64,000 nt of DNA, from contig SIJG01000003.1 of assembly GCA_023374025.1 (NCBI GenBank), forward strand, positions 2,510,416 through 2,574,415, read 5' to 3'. The position numbers and the translations under genes were made by a program. Below the pieces are notes generated by a model. It saw only the letters and a program-made list of their open reading frames with translations. It did not search any database and had not been told where the DNA came from. Numbering within the stretch: the stretch's first letter is position 1; every line of letters starts with the position of its first letter. Of this stretch, positions 20,765-33,277 are shown one piece after another. Source of the stretch: Heterodera schachtii. Taxonomy: Eukaryota; Nematoda; Chromadorea; Rhabditida; Heteroderidae.

Positions 20765-23700
20765 ATGAATGCCAATGGCGCTGTCCATTCTATGGTCCCA
20801 CTAGATCTTCTGAGCGTTCAGCTGCAGGCGGACAGCGAGCAGGAACTGAACTCGCTGCAGATGACCATTGGTTCGCCCGCATCCGACACTTCAACTGAAT
20901 TGGCACTGCGCAGTGTGAACGTGCCGAAGGGGCCGGAAGGCCTTGGCCTGTCAATTAAGGCAATTAAAATTATTTTTTATTATTTGATTTTTACATTTTA
21001 TGGCGGCACCGAAGGCACCCATCACGTGCCGGTTGTCATTTCGAAGGTATGCCTTCTAATTTAAATAAACCGCTGACCATGGATTGACCAGTTAAGAGTG
21101 TAATTAGTGAGGGCAATTAGTTAATGATGGAAATTGTTCCTACAGTAATACGACGGTACTTTTTGTACAGTAATTCTATGCCTGAATCATTTTTATTTGA
21201 AAAAATTGCTGGGAAAATGGGGGAAAAGTGGCAAAAGCTGCTGATCGACAGTGACGGGGCTTACTTTGATTAATTGATGGGTTTCCGTTTGGGTTTTTTA
21301 TGGGTTTTCAAATAAAATTTTTCTTGAAAGGCAATAACTTATGAAAACCCATTAAATTAGGGAAATTTGATTTCCCTCTGTCATTAAGTTGAATTTTTAA
21401 AATTTTGAAAACTAACTGACTTAATTATTATTATTTATCATTTATCACATTCACAGGTGTTGCCCGGTCTTCCGGCAGCAAAAACGGGCCAAGTGTTTGT
21501 CGGTGATCTGATCGTCGAGGTCAATGGCATTTCGCTGGAGGGCAAATCGCACGAAGGTAGAAGAAAATTTTAAAATATTTTAAAATTTAAAAAATTAATA
21601 AATTCAAGAGGTTGTCCAATTGTTGCGCGATTCGCCTGGCCCTCATGTGACGCTGACCTTAAAGCGGGACAACAAAGTCAGTCACCAGAAATTAAATAAA
21701 TATTCAAAAATTAAATTATACAACGAAATAAATTAACTCATTAATTCAAAAAGTGAATTTTCGGATTTTAAAATGGATTAATTAATTTTAAAACTTTTTA
21801 TCCGGAGAAATTTTTATGAGGTAAATTAAAATGCGTTTTCCTGAAAATTTGTCCGTGTTCAGAGTTTAATTCACTAATAAAGTTTAGTTAAGAATCAGCA
21901 AATTTTATTTTTTATTTCATTTTGGGAAAAATTTTTCTCAATTTCGGAAAAATGTTTTTTTGTCCGAATTATTAGAGTTTAATTAGACTAATAAATTTAA
22001 TTAAAATCAACAACAAATTTAATTTTAATATTATTTGAAATGGAAAGTGTTTAATCTTCACCAGGTCAGTCCTCTGCTCAGAGACAGTCAATCAAAGCAT
22101 CCGCCGCCTTCGCTGATGGATTTGGCCGTTTTTAAGGCATTTAAAAAAATATATTTTTCTTTAATTTTAACTGTAATTAATTTCAATTTAAATTATTAAA
22201 AATGAAATAATTAATTTTCAGAGTGCTTTGAAAAGCCCAGCGGAGGAACAAAATGAAGAACGAAGATTATTGGATGATGAAGTTGGGCAATTTATTATTA
22301 AAAACAAATTAACCCTAATTAACACATTAATTAGTAGGGTTCGAAAAAACTATGGAGATAAATTCACAAAATTTAAAAATTCTTTATTTCTTATTTAATT
22401 GTCAGAATAAGTTGAAATTTTTCAGAAGACTGGTAGGCCTTTATTCTGACAACTACGAACTAAATAAGAAGAATCAGCATTTTCAAACTTCGTGGAATTT
22501 AGGCCGTAACTTTTGGAATTTTTCTTTGTTACCCCCTCCTCCCCTAAAATTTAAATTAGAAAATTAATTTTACCGACCCCAAAAAATTATTATTTTTTAA
22601 TTGAGACGGGCGACGAATGGAAAACGGCCATCCGAATTCCGCTTCCGCTCGCCTTCGTCTCGCGCTACCTTTGGGCGACGGACAAGCTTAGGTATTTCCA
22701 AAAAAAAACTCGAAAATTTTTAAAAATCTTTGCCAGGAGCAATGCCTTCGAGGTCCGTTCGGTGGATGGCCGCACTTCCGGCATCATTCACTGTGAGGAC
22801 CGCAAAGCACTTGAGGTGGGCAAAAAATGTGGATTTGCCAAACTAAAGCCCTAACAGAGCCCCTGGGGCTAAATTTGAGGAATTTTTTAATTTTCGAAAA
22901 ATGTTAGGCATTGGGTTTGCCCTAATAGAGCCCTTGGGATAAATTTGAAAGAATTTAAATTTCGAAAATGTTAGGCATTGGATTTTTCCGATTAATGCCT
23001 CTAATAGAGCCGCTGGGCTAAATTTTATGTAAAGAATTTAATTTTCGAAAAATGTTCGGAACCTAAAATAAGGAAAAAATATTTCCTTTTTTTATTTCAC
23101 CGATTTTAAATTTGTTTTTGCGAAATGTTTAAAAATTGCAACTTTAGCAATGGGTTAACCATATCAATGCACATGTTAATGCACTGAACAGAAAGTCAAT
23201 GCGATTGAGCAACAAATATTTGCATGCAACTGATCGGGTGAATTTTGGGAATTATTAAATGTCTAAAATAAATAATTTAAAATAATATTAAATTTAATAA
23301 ATAACTTTAACATTGTCTGCAGATTAAAAAATATTAATTTTGTTAAAAACAGAATATAAATTAAAAATATATTTCTAAAATTTATATATAAAAAGTCATT
23401 TAATTTCTTTTATATTAAATTAATACAAATATTTTTAATAAAAAAGTGAAATAATTATAAAAAACAATTCTTTATTAATTTAAATTTATTTCAAAAAATT
23501 CATTTAATTTAGTATTTAAATAAATTAATACAATATTTTTAACAAGTAAACTGAAAGAAATTCGAAAAAATAATTATTTTTATTAATTTTAAATTTTTAT
23601 TAAAAAATTATTTAATTTAGTTAAATTGAATTATTTGTTTATTTAATATTTTGTATTATAGTAAATTTTTGGCCAGATCAGTTACATCAGTTGGGTGGAG

Positions 23701-25553
23701 GAGCGCATGCCGGACGGACACTTTGAGGATGCCAAACAGAGATGGGAACGGCGCTTTCTGATCTTCAAGGGTGCCAACCTGTGCTTGTTCGAGTCACCTC
23801 CCGTAGGCCTAAAAATTTTCTAAATTTTTAAAATTTAAATTTCAGTTAAATGCCGACGAATTGGAAAAGTGTTTGTCCATGTACAAAGTGTACGAGACGG
23901 CACTGCGCACGGCAATCAAACGGTTCGACCGGCGTGAGCACGTGTTCATGCTGGCCACAGTCAGAGGTGTGCCAACAAACGATGGCATTGCGGTGCCAGG
24001 GATTTCATATGCATTTTTTGGCATCATCCTGGCATTAAATAAACTTGGGCATGATCCTGTCACAAAAATGATTAGTTCCACATAATTAGACCCCGAGAGT
24101 CTTGACAGTTGCCTAATGGCATTGCTAATATGCAAAATTAAAAAATTATGTCAAGTTGCAAAAAAAATAACTTAAAAAAATAAATATAATTTATGAGATT
24201 TTGTGATTGCAAATTTTTTTTTTTGTTGAAATTTTATAAAAATTTAAGGTAATTTATTAAAAAATTAATTCCAGAGAAATTTTTGTGTGTGCTTAAGACT
24301 CGGCCGAACACTACTGCTCATTTCAGTCCCAGGATCAGCTGCATCAGTTCGAAATGGCCTACTACAGTTGTCTATACAAAACAGTGAACACCATTCAGGT
24401 GGTCAATTTTTAAAAAATCTGAACGAGTTTTTACGAAAAAATTTGAAAAATTTTTGGGATTTTTTCAAAACTTTATGATGAATTACTATGTTTTTCTCAA
24501 AATTTTCCAAAAAAGGCTAAAAATTTTTATTTTCCTTGAAGTTTTATCAAAAAAATTTTTTTTAAGATTTATTTCAAATTTCTAAAATTTTTCCGGGGGG
24601 GGGGGATAATGCACCCCAATTTTTTAAATTTTGTTTTACTCCATATAGACCCGGACTTTTGCGTGCAGTTATGACGGACGTCCAGCCGGCCTGGTCATTG
24701 ACCTCCGCTTGGGCTTCTCCCTCTACGACATTCCGACAAAGGTGGACGGACAAAAAAACGGAATGCCAAATTTGAACGCCAATTTGAATAATTTTGCATT
24801 TTTCTGGCACAGTGTTACCTGTGGCAGTACGGCTTCAACGAGTTGGAGGCGTCCTCCGATGATGGCAAAATGCGTGTCCAATTCATTTTCCACAACGATG
24901 TGGTGGCCACGTCGACCGGCATCCGACAGTTGGACATCAAAGTGCTGAAATATTCGAACAAAAATGTCCTTACAAGAAGACCATCATCATGTCCTTGAAA
25001 ACTGGAAACCAAGGAGGCAATGTCCTTGATTCGGGAATAGAGATCCTTGCTTAAACTCCTGAATAGTTCTGGTTAGGGTTAAGCCCTAGACCCGATGCGG
25101 GGAATTTCGAATGTCTTCTGTGGCACTCCAAATTGCTCCCCTTATATTTTTTAAATTTCTTCAGCCATCCCCGACAAATTTTGTCGGGGAATTTCCTCCC
25201 ACTGGTCCACGACTTTTCTCTTCCTGAGCGTCGGGAATTAACTGAACGAACTTGGGATCTGATTTTTGAGCAATTTTTTTCGAATTTTTTGACTTTCTAT
25301 GAAAATATAAAAATGGTAAACCAAAAAAGGGGCATAGAAATTAATTAAAATTCCATAAATTTAATTATTTTAAATTATTCTAGGATATCGAATGTGATGA
25401 GCCGCTTGTCCTCGTGTTTACATTGCATTCCTTTTACATCACTAAGGTGCCGTTTTATAGTGTTAAAACTGTAATTTTCTAAAATTTTGCTTTATTTTTT
25501 TGCAGGTGATGGGCACAGACCCGGAATTTCTGCAAAATTTGCCACTTTCATAG
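20765..25553 (+). CDS. stn-2: Gamma-syntrophin (PDZ and PH-like domains)
   Basis: An adaptor of the dystrophin-associated complex at the cell cortex, mainly muscle and neurons by family knowledge. Fifteen exons: 20765-21046, 21457-21556, 21609-21676, 22065-22127, 22222-22281, 22606-22691, 22737-22815, 23148-23237, 23677-23802, 23846-23966, 24298-24398, 24649-24741, 24813-24941, 25384-25446 and 25506-25553; about 502 residues, close to vertebrate gamma-syntrophins. All phases agree. The PDZ domain spans exons 1-3: GPEGLGLSIK loop, VISK|VLPGLPAAKTGQVFVGD, VNGISLEGKSHEEVVQLLR. The split PH region gives IPLPLAFVSRYLWATDKLR, SVDGRTSGIIHCEDRKAL, WVEERMPDGHFEDAKQRW, SFQSQDQLHQFEMAYYSCLY and the C-terminal syntrophin-unique segment LWQYGFNELEASSDDGKMRV. 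Odd: 42 in-frame bases (20960-21001) split the PDZ between LSIK and GGTEG. Several acceptors are AAG or GAG (exons 3, 6, 11). Confidence 0.95.
22851..23055. repeat. ~75-bp tandem repeat in a syntrophin intron
   Basis: Three imperfect units of CCCTAATAGAGCCC...GGGCTAAATTT...TTTTCGAAAAATGTTAGGCATTGG fill much of intron 7. No coding role. Confidence 0.65.
25164..25240. repeat. Dispersed repeat, second copy
   Basis: CAGCCATCCCCGACAAATTTTG followed by TCGGGGAATTTCCTCCC corresponds to 19318-19366; here the two halves form an inverted pair around ATTTT. It lies in intron 13 of gamma-syntrophin. Confidence 0.55.
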
Positions 25554-25984
25554 AGCAGTCCGACTGATGCGAAAACGATATTTTTTACTATTTCAATCCC
25601 TATTTTTGTTGTTGCCAATTTTAACTTTTAAAAAAATCTAAATTCGCTAAAATGACAGAAAATATAATATTGAAAAGCGAATCAATAAATTACTGTTTCC
25701 CAAAATTCAGTTAGAAATGGTCGAAATTAAAAATAAATATTCTTATTTCTTGGCCCATTTTTCATGACTTGGCCTCTCCATCCGCTGCTCTCCAGTCGCG
25801 TTTTAATGCTCTCGACATTATGATTAATTTTTCCTCTCTTTCTCTCTCTCTCTCTCGCTCGCTCTCCTCTTTTTCTCTCTCTTTTTCTCTCTCTCTCGCT
25901 GTCTCTCTCGCTCACTCTCTCTCTCTCTCTTTCCTCTCTCTCTCTCTCGCTCTTCCTCTCGCTATTTTCTCTCTTTCGCTATTC

Positions 25985-26440
25985 TTTCCTCTCTCTTCTC
26001 TCTCTGTCCCTTTTTCTCTCTCCTCTCTGTCCACCCTTTCTCTCTCTCCTCTCTCTCCACCCTTTTTCTCTCTCCCCTCTCTCTATCTCTCTCTTTCTCT
26101 CTCTGTTCTCTCTCTCATGTTCTCATCTTTTTCCCTCTCTGTCTCTCTCTGTCCCTTTTTCTCTCTCCTCTCTGTCCACCCTTTCTCTCTCTCCTCTCTC
26201 TCCACCCTTTTTCTCTCTCCCCTCTCTCTATCTCTCTCTTTCTCTCTCTGTTCTCTCTCTCATGTTCTCATCTTTTTCCCTCTCTGTCTCTCTCTGTCCC
26301 TTTTTCTCTCTCCTCTCTGTCCACCCTTTCTCTCTCTCCTCTCTCTCCACCCTTTTTCTCTCTCCCCTCTCTCTATCTCTCTCTTTCTCTCTCTGTTCTC
26401 TCTCTCTTGTTCTCCTCTTTTTCCCTCTCTATCTCTCTAT
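25985..26440. repeat. 145-bp CT-rich minisatellite, about three units
   Basis: CATGTTCTCATCTTTTTCCC at 26116 recurs at 26261 and, as TTGTTCTCCTCTTTTTCCC, at 26406, a strict 145-bp period. Each unit contains CTGTCCACCCTTTCTCTC. Embedded in a longer CT tract from 25825. It creates a long Ser/Leu open frame that is not a gene. Confidence 0.85.
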
Positions 26441-27969
26441 CTTTCTCTCTCTACACTCTCTTTTTCATTGAACTGCGAATTTTAATATACCTAATTAAAA
26501 AATTAGGGATCATTAACCCCCAGAAAATGAATTGCAGAATGGTAATGGCGGCTGTCCAATTTACTGTAATATTACAACAATTTATGAGTTAATGGCAGCA
26601 ATTTTTGATACAGGAAATTATTGAAAATTGCTATATTTATTGTATGATTATTCATTACAGTATGCCTTTATTTTCAATGCATATTTCGCTTTTAATATTA
26701 CAGTATCACTTTCACATATTTCAAGTCTATTGAATATTTTACCGATGCTTTTTCAGCGATGTCTCCAGTTCCCAACAGTAACCATTTTGTGTTTTCAAAA
26801 AATTTTCTGTCATACTGTAAATTTTAAATATAATTCAAATTACAAAAACAAACGCGAAAAAAACAAATAATTTTTATGAATATTTTTTTATAGAGCTTTT
26901 TAAATTTAAATATTTACTTGTTCAAAAATGCAAAATTATGCTTTTCAGGAAATTATTCAAAATAAGACAAACATTTGGGATGATGTTCTGAGACCAGTAG
27001 TATTTTTGCTTAGAAACCAGTACATTTTAATTGCTAAGATTCGGCACAACCCTCAAAAGCAGTATAAATTATCAAAATAACTAAGTACACTTAGGTATTC
27101 CCAAATGAGTTGGGCTCATTTGTCAGTTCGGCGCCGATTATTTCGGCGCCGCAAAATTTTCAAATATGTCTAAATTCTTTCGCGGCGCCGAAAAGAACCG
27201 GCCCGGCACCGTACAAATTCGGTGGGCGCCATTATTAAGCCCAAGCAAGGCTTTTCCTCCTCCTCCTCCTCCTCATAATGCTTTTCCTCTTCCTCATCAT
27301 CATTCCCCATCTGTTGCTGCTGCTTCTTCCTTCCAATCACATCATTTTCCTCCGTCCGTCTTCCTCATCCGTTTTCCCATTCCGATCATCACATCCTTTC
27401 TTTCTCCGTTCTTCCATCAATTTCTTCCCCCCATTTTGTTCATTCTTCCTCCCTTCCCCCCCCCCCCCCCGCCTTCCGCCCTTTGTCGGCATCTTCAAAA
27501 CGCAGCGCCGTCGTCTCCCCCCGCCCCCCTCATTTTGGCCATTAATTGCCATCCCCCGCCCCATCTCTTCCATTTGTCGTCGTTTCGTTTTCCTTTCATC
27601 CAGCGCCTCCCTGCTCCTCCTCCATCTTTCTCATCTGTGTGCTGCACAAAATTCATCCAGCGGAAAATTGGGCGCTGAATTGGCGTAATAGGGGGGAAAA
27701 GGCAAAGGCAAAGCATGGGAACGGAGGGGGGGGGGGGGGAAACGGAAGAATTGGGGTGGAAGAATGGGGAGGAAGGGGGAAGAACGTGTTGAAGGATGAG
27801 AAGGTGTAAGAGGAGGATGAGGTGAAGCGGATGACAGAAAGGTCAATGTGTGTGTGTGTGTGATCATGATTGGCATGGAATTGGAACGGAAATTAAAATG
27901 GCAACAACACTGGAGGGGGTGGGGCGGGAAGAGGGAAGAGCATTTAAAAAAGTGGAATCTAGTGATAAA

Positions 27970-28150
27970 GACAGATGAGAGAAGCAGAGAAAGTGAGAGA
28001 AAACAGGAAGAAAGTTTCGAGAGAGAAAGAGAGAGAGAGAGAGGGAAAAGCGAGAGAGAGAGAGGGAGAAAGAGAGAGAAGCAGAGAAAAAAGAAGAAAC
28101 TTAGAGAGAGAGAAAAAGATAGATAGAGAGAGGAGAGTGGGAGAGATAAA
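27970..28150. repeat. GA-rich low-complexity tract
   Basis: Nearly uninterrupted purines on the + strand (GAGAGAAAGAGAGAG type). Part of a series of strand-asymmetric tracts in this window. Confidence 0.8.
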
Positions 28151-29757
28151 GTTTTGAGATGGAAAAGTGCCGAACGGCATTAATATGTTTGAATGATTTA
28201 TGATCGGTAGGTACATAATAACATTACTGCAGCCAACAGAGAACTGATTGGAATTCCGATCTGTCGCGCCCGGGGGGGGGGGGAGGGGAGCGGAGATATT
28301 CATGTCAAGGATTGGATTTGAAAATTCTGAATAAATGTCATCTTCTTATACTAAAAACTTTTATGTGATGGGTTGGCTTATCGTGCCAGTTAGGAATATT
28401 TTTTAAAACTCCAAATTAAAAAATGAATTTAAAAGTATAAAATCAAATTTAAATGCCGGATTTAGACTTTTTGAATCACATCCATTTATATTTGAATGTT
28501 ATATAAAAAAATATACATATTTAATTCCACTTATTTACTAAAACCCCTAAACAAGCGATAAAATTTTTTGAAAATATTCCCAATTCACTTGATTTTCTTA
28601 TAAATTCTCTAATTTTAAAAAAATTTCCCATTAAGCCTTTCGGCACCCCTTTGGCTTTTCGGCACCCCTTTAACCTTTCGGCACCTCTTTATAACATTGT
28701 TTTAGCCGCCTAAAAGCCCCCTTTTCTCCGCTCCCCATTCCAAACTCCCCAAAAATCCCATTTACCCCCCCCCACCGTTACATTCCTTTGATTTTGGCCG
28801 TCCCTCCCCCCCCCCCCCCTTTTTCTCCCCCTTTTTGCACATTGCCGCCACCAATGCCCCGCGCCTCATAATCTGATTCGGATCATCCACCTTCCATGCC
28901 GACAAAGCAAAAAAACGGGGAGGGGGGGGGGGGAAATTTAACAATTTTTTGTGTGTGATTTTCGTTTTTTCATCTTTCCCTCCGCCGCCGCCGCCGTTTT
29001 CGCCGTTGTGCTAAGAAAAGCGCATTTACGGTGACGACGCGGCTTTTTGTTATGCCGCCGCACCTTCCCACTCCTCCCGTCACACTTTTTAAATTTTCCC
29101 TAAAATTTTGCATTTTTTAAATTTGCATTCATTCAAAATTAATTTTTTTTTTTGTAAATTAAAAATATTTATTTATTTTAATTGGCACTTTAATTATATT
29201 ATGTAGTTCTTCCTAAATTTTAAAATTCAATGAAAAAAGAATTTTTCAAACTTTATTTCACCCTTTTCAAATTTTTCAAAATATTTTTCCCTTAACTTTT
29301 CGAATTTAATTTGTCCATTTCCTAAAATTGCCTTTTCACCCATTTAATGTTTCTTTTAATTGCCTAATTTGCCCCATTCATTTGACATTAACATTACTAA
29401 AAATAAACGAACATATTATTTTTTTGTGTTCGTCCATGGCTTCAAAAAGAAGCAATAACAGCAGAAAAGTCACATTTTTTTGTTTCGGTACTGAATTGGC
29501 CCTGGGGCGCGGTTGGCGGGCGATCAGCACAAAGAAATTAAGGGGAGAAAAAGAAAGGCGGGCACATAAAAAGAAAATAAAGCGGGGGACGGGGGACGTT
29601 GTTTAGCAATTGGGCGCTGGGGCTGTCCAACCGACCGCCACCACCGCCGCCGCCGACCCACAAAAATGTTGCCGTCGGCAAACCGCCTTTGATCTGTTGC
29701 CGCCGCCCGCCCGCCCGCTGCCCCGCCCTTTTGAGGCGGTTTCGGGAACCGCCCCCC

Positions 29758-29786
29758 CCCGCGCCTCCCTATAAAAGGGAGGCGCA
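29758..29786. other. Perfect hairpin with a TATAAAA core
   Basis: GCGCCTCCC-TATAAAA-GGGAGGCGC: a 9-bp perfect inverted repeat around a TATA-like heptamer, about 600 bp upstream of the Axin start. Could be a promoter element or just part of a GC-rich repeat. Confidence 0.35.
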
Positions 29787-30382
29787 TTTGTAGGGGCGGC
29801 GTTTGATTATTTTTGAGACCACTGTTTGTGTGTATATAAACAAAAGTCCCGCACCGACACGGTGGGCGGGAGGCGGAGAGCGGCGGCGCATTTTAATGCG
29901 CCAAATTCTTTTCGATTTTAATGGGCATACCCCGGGGGGAGAGAATTGTCATTTACTTAAATAAGATCCGGGTGCCCAATGGACACTTTTACTTAAGCCC
30001 AAACACTGGTGCTCAAAAATGTCCTTTCCCCTCCCCGGCTTAATATATTAATTAGTTAGTGTACGGCAAATAGTTTTTTCGGGGGGGGGGGGGGGCCTAG
30101 CCAAGGCTGGCCGTAGTAATAACGGTATTTGCTCTCCCGTAATTGGATTTGTTGAAATTATAGGCAAAACAATTTTTTGGTCCGCTAATTTTTCGGGAAC
30201 GATAAGCAACGATAAAAATTTCCATGCATCAAAATTTCTAAAAATTGCTCAACCTAATTAGGCTTTTCGGGCTTGCGGCACACTTCAAAGCCCAGCCGGC
30301 ATTTTACGCCATTTAAATCTTACTTTTCATTTTAGCAGCAGCATAAAAACATTCATTAAATCGCACTCATTTTCGTGCCAAA

Positions 30383-33209
30383 ATGTGCTCCTCCCATTCC
30401 TCCTCCGTTGGCTTTGGCACTGCGCTGGACGATGTTGGTGTTGGCACAGTGCCAAAAGCGTTATTTGGCACAATGCCAAAAACGTCGTCGTCGCCGTCGG
30501 CACCGTACGCGTCCGCGCTGCAGGCAACGCTGGACCATCCGCGCACCTTTGCCGCTTTCTACCATTGGCTGTCGGCCCGTGGGCGTGCCTATGTGCTTGA
30601 CTTTTGGCTCGCGATTTGGGCATTCCGTCGCGCGTGGCTCGACAGGGACCCGCGCGCGCCGCGTATTGGCATGGCATTCCATCGACGCTTTGTTAGGTGC
30701 GAACGAATGTTATTAGCAATAAATGCCGTTGAAAAATTTAAATCCAGACTTTCTTTCGATTTACGATAAAATTTCCAAAATCCCAACGGCGTCTATTGGC
30801 GCTGCCAATCCCTAATCATTTAAAGAATTTTCAATTTTCTCTTAAAAACCCCTACAAATTTTGGAAAATTGTAATTAAATTAAAAGTTTTTTGGTTTAAT
30901 TTTTTCTTATTTTTTAAATTCAATAATTATTTAAATTTTCAATTTTTCAATTTATTTTTATGAATGTTTTTAAATTTAATTCCGTCTTATTACATTTTTT
31001 CACTTAAAATTCTAAAACATGTCATAAATTTTTGTTGCCCATCCGACATTACAGTATTCCGTGAGCCAAACTTTGTGATTTTGTGCTACCGTATACCATT
31101 AGCTTGTTTTGCATTTTTCACCACCGCCCCATTTCAGTCCCCACAGTGGCTGCTGCGAATTTCTTCCGCCCGCCTTGCGCGCCGAGCGCACGGAGCGTCT
31201 ACAGCGCGAGCCGATGCGTGAAAACTTCTTCGACGCGTGCGCACCGCACGCATGGGCGTGTCTGACGCGTGAGCACATGCAATACGCGATGATGCGCGGC
31301 GCCGCTAAAGGGGCAGAGAAACGGAACGGAGGAGATAGTGCACAACGCCAGATGACAGAGCAGCACCAGCAGCGAGAGAGTGGGCAAGAGGGAGAGTGCG
31401 TCGGCGGCAAAGAAGCAGAGTGCCGCGCGTTTGCGCTCCAATTGGTGCACAAATTGGACGCATTAGCACACAAAACGGCGGAGGAGCAGACAACGGAAGC
31501 GGCAGAGTGTGACGAAGACGCGTGCGACGCCGCGAGCGCGGAAGCGTCGGTGACGCCCGAACGCATGTGCGCGTGGATGCAATTCGCAAGTGCCTACAGC
31601 GGTCTCACCGGTCAGTCAGTCAGTGCCTTAATTGGCCAATTAATTAATTAATTGTTTTCATTGATTTTTGCGCTCACACTGATCATCTAATTAGAGTGAG
31701 CCGAAAATGATCCGTTTTATCAATGGGTTCGGTCATAAAGATCAGTCTGATCAAGATGGGAGGAAAGATTAAAAGGCGCCCCGATTATGCTGATCAGTGA
31801 TCAGTATAGCCAATATACCCCGGCCTCTGAGTGATCGTTGGCCAATTGTGACAAAGTTCAAAAAATCCTTGTCCAAAATTCAGAATTCCACTAAATTTAC
31901 TGATCAGAAAGGCCTTTTATCATTCATTAATTTGATATGCCAATTAGGCTCCTAAAACCTAATTACTTGTGAGTGCCAATCTAAACAATTTATTAGGCTG
32001 ATTATCTTTAAAATCGTAGGGTTCGAATTCTGATCAGATTATTTCCCAGAGTGTTTACTTATCTGAATTCTGATCAATCATTATCGGATTATTAAAATAC
32101 GACTCTGTTGGATATGCCCCAATTGCTTCAGCATTGTCCTCCTCCTCCTGCAACAATGCCGACGGCGTTTCATCATCGTGCAGCTCCACCGCCGGAGGCT
32201 ATATGACATTCAGGTAAAGAGTATCTTAAAACTAATTAAAAATAAATGACTAAAAAAAATTCCAAAAATCCAAAAAAAAAAAAATTATTTTTTTTAATTA
32301 ACGAATTAATAAAGGACCATTTACTAAAGCAAAATAAATATGCATAAAAACACACAAAGAATAATATTCCCCGAACAAAACTATATAAAAAATGAACAGT
32401 TTATTCATGGACCAAATAATTTTTTAATTCAAAAAATTCTTATTTCCAAAAATTATTTTATTCATTTGGCCAAATTTCAAACAAATTTCACAAAAATAAA
32501 ATTTAAGGTTGACTGCTAGGGATTTCCAATTTTTAGTCCATTTTTTATGATTGGGCGGATAATTGGATTCCAAACAATGCCGACAGGCACCGCCCGAAAA
32601 TTAAAATTTTTTTACCGGATTTGATAATATATTTTCACCTAAAAAGATTGATTTAGATATTTATTCCAAATAAAGAAAAAAAAAAGTACAGATCTAATAA
32701 CCCTTGACTCATTTTGACTGAAAAATATCTGAAAAAAAGATTTTAAATTATTTTTAGCATTGCTTCACAGCCCGCGGCACAACTTCAAGCAGTCCAACAA
32801 CAACAACACCCGCCTCACCAGCAACGGCATTGCGACAACACACCGACTACGCCAGCAACAAGCGCAACAAGTTTTATGATGATGGCATCGGCAACCCCCG
32901 GCAGCCGAAACGGAAGCAACGGCACTTCACAATGTTCGATGAGCATGGCGGGGAGCACAGCAGCAGCAACCGGGGCACCAGTGATGACCATCACTTATCG
33001 GGTTGGCACTGGCACAACACTTATTTAAGGGGGAGTGAAAGTTTTGCCAATTAAGGCAATTAATGGGCGGGGGGGAATATGTTTAAGACTCCTGGTGCGG
33101 GTGGGAGACAAACAACCGACGGCGGTGGATGATGGCGCGCAGCTAAAACTAAAATTTTTTGAGGGTCCTATTATAATTTTTGCCAAAACTTACGATGTCC
33201 GCCATATAT

Positions 33210-33277
<68 letters not shown>

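Larger units (their letters stand above)
25554..30382. other. Low-complexity intergenic region between syntrophin and Axin
   Basis: No confident gene. It holds CT-rich sequence with a 145-bp minisatellite (25825-26465), a segment with several TACAGTA/TACTGTA motifs (26565-26820), a GGCGCC-rich palindromic patch (27130-27230), purine-rich sequence (27960-28150), several C or G runs of 9 or more (for example near 27467, 27727, 28271, 28807, 28926, 30081), three short copies of CTTTCGGCACCCCTTT at about 28636-28690, and the hairpin listed at 29758. The open frame from 27166 starts plausibly (MSKFFRGAEKNRPGTV) but soon becomes Pro/Ser low complexity; not called. Confidence 0.45.

Noticed and set aside
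25769..26485. 238-codon Ser/Leu-rich open frame
   Set aside because: Produced by the CT tract and 145-bp minisatellite; only Ser, Leu, Phe and Pro, no domain.
27166..27678. 170-codon frame beginning MSKFFRGAEKNRPGTV
   Set aside because: The start looks protein-like, but most of the frame is Pro/Ser/His low complexity with C runs and no splice-supported partner was found.
29328..29793. Overlapping small frames on both strands near the TATAAAA hairpin
   Set aside because: No conserved features; GC-rich sequence keeps several frames open.
32010..32035. GGGTTCGAATTC as a tRNA B box
   Set aside because: No A box or acceptor stem at the right distance.
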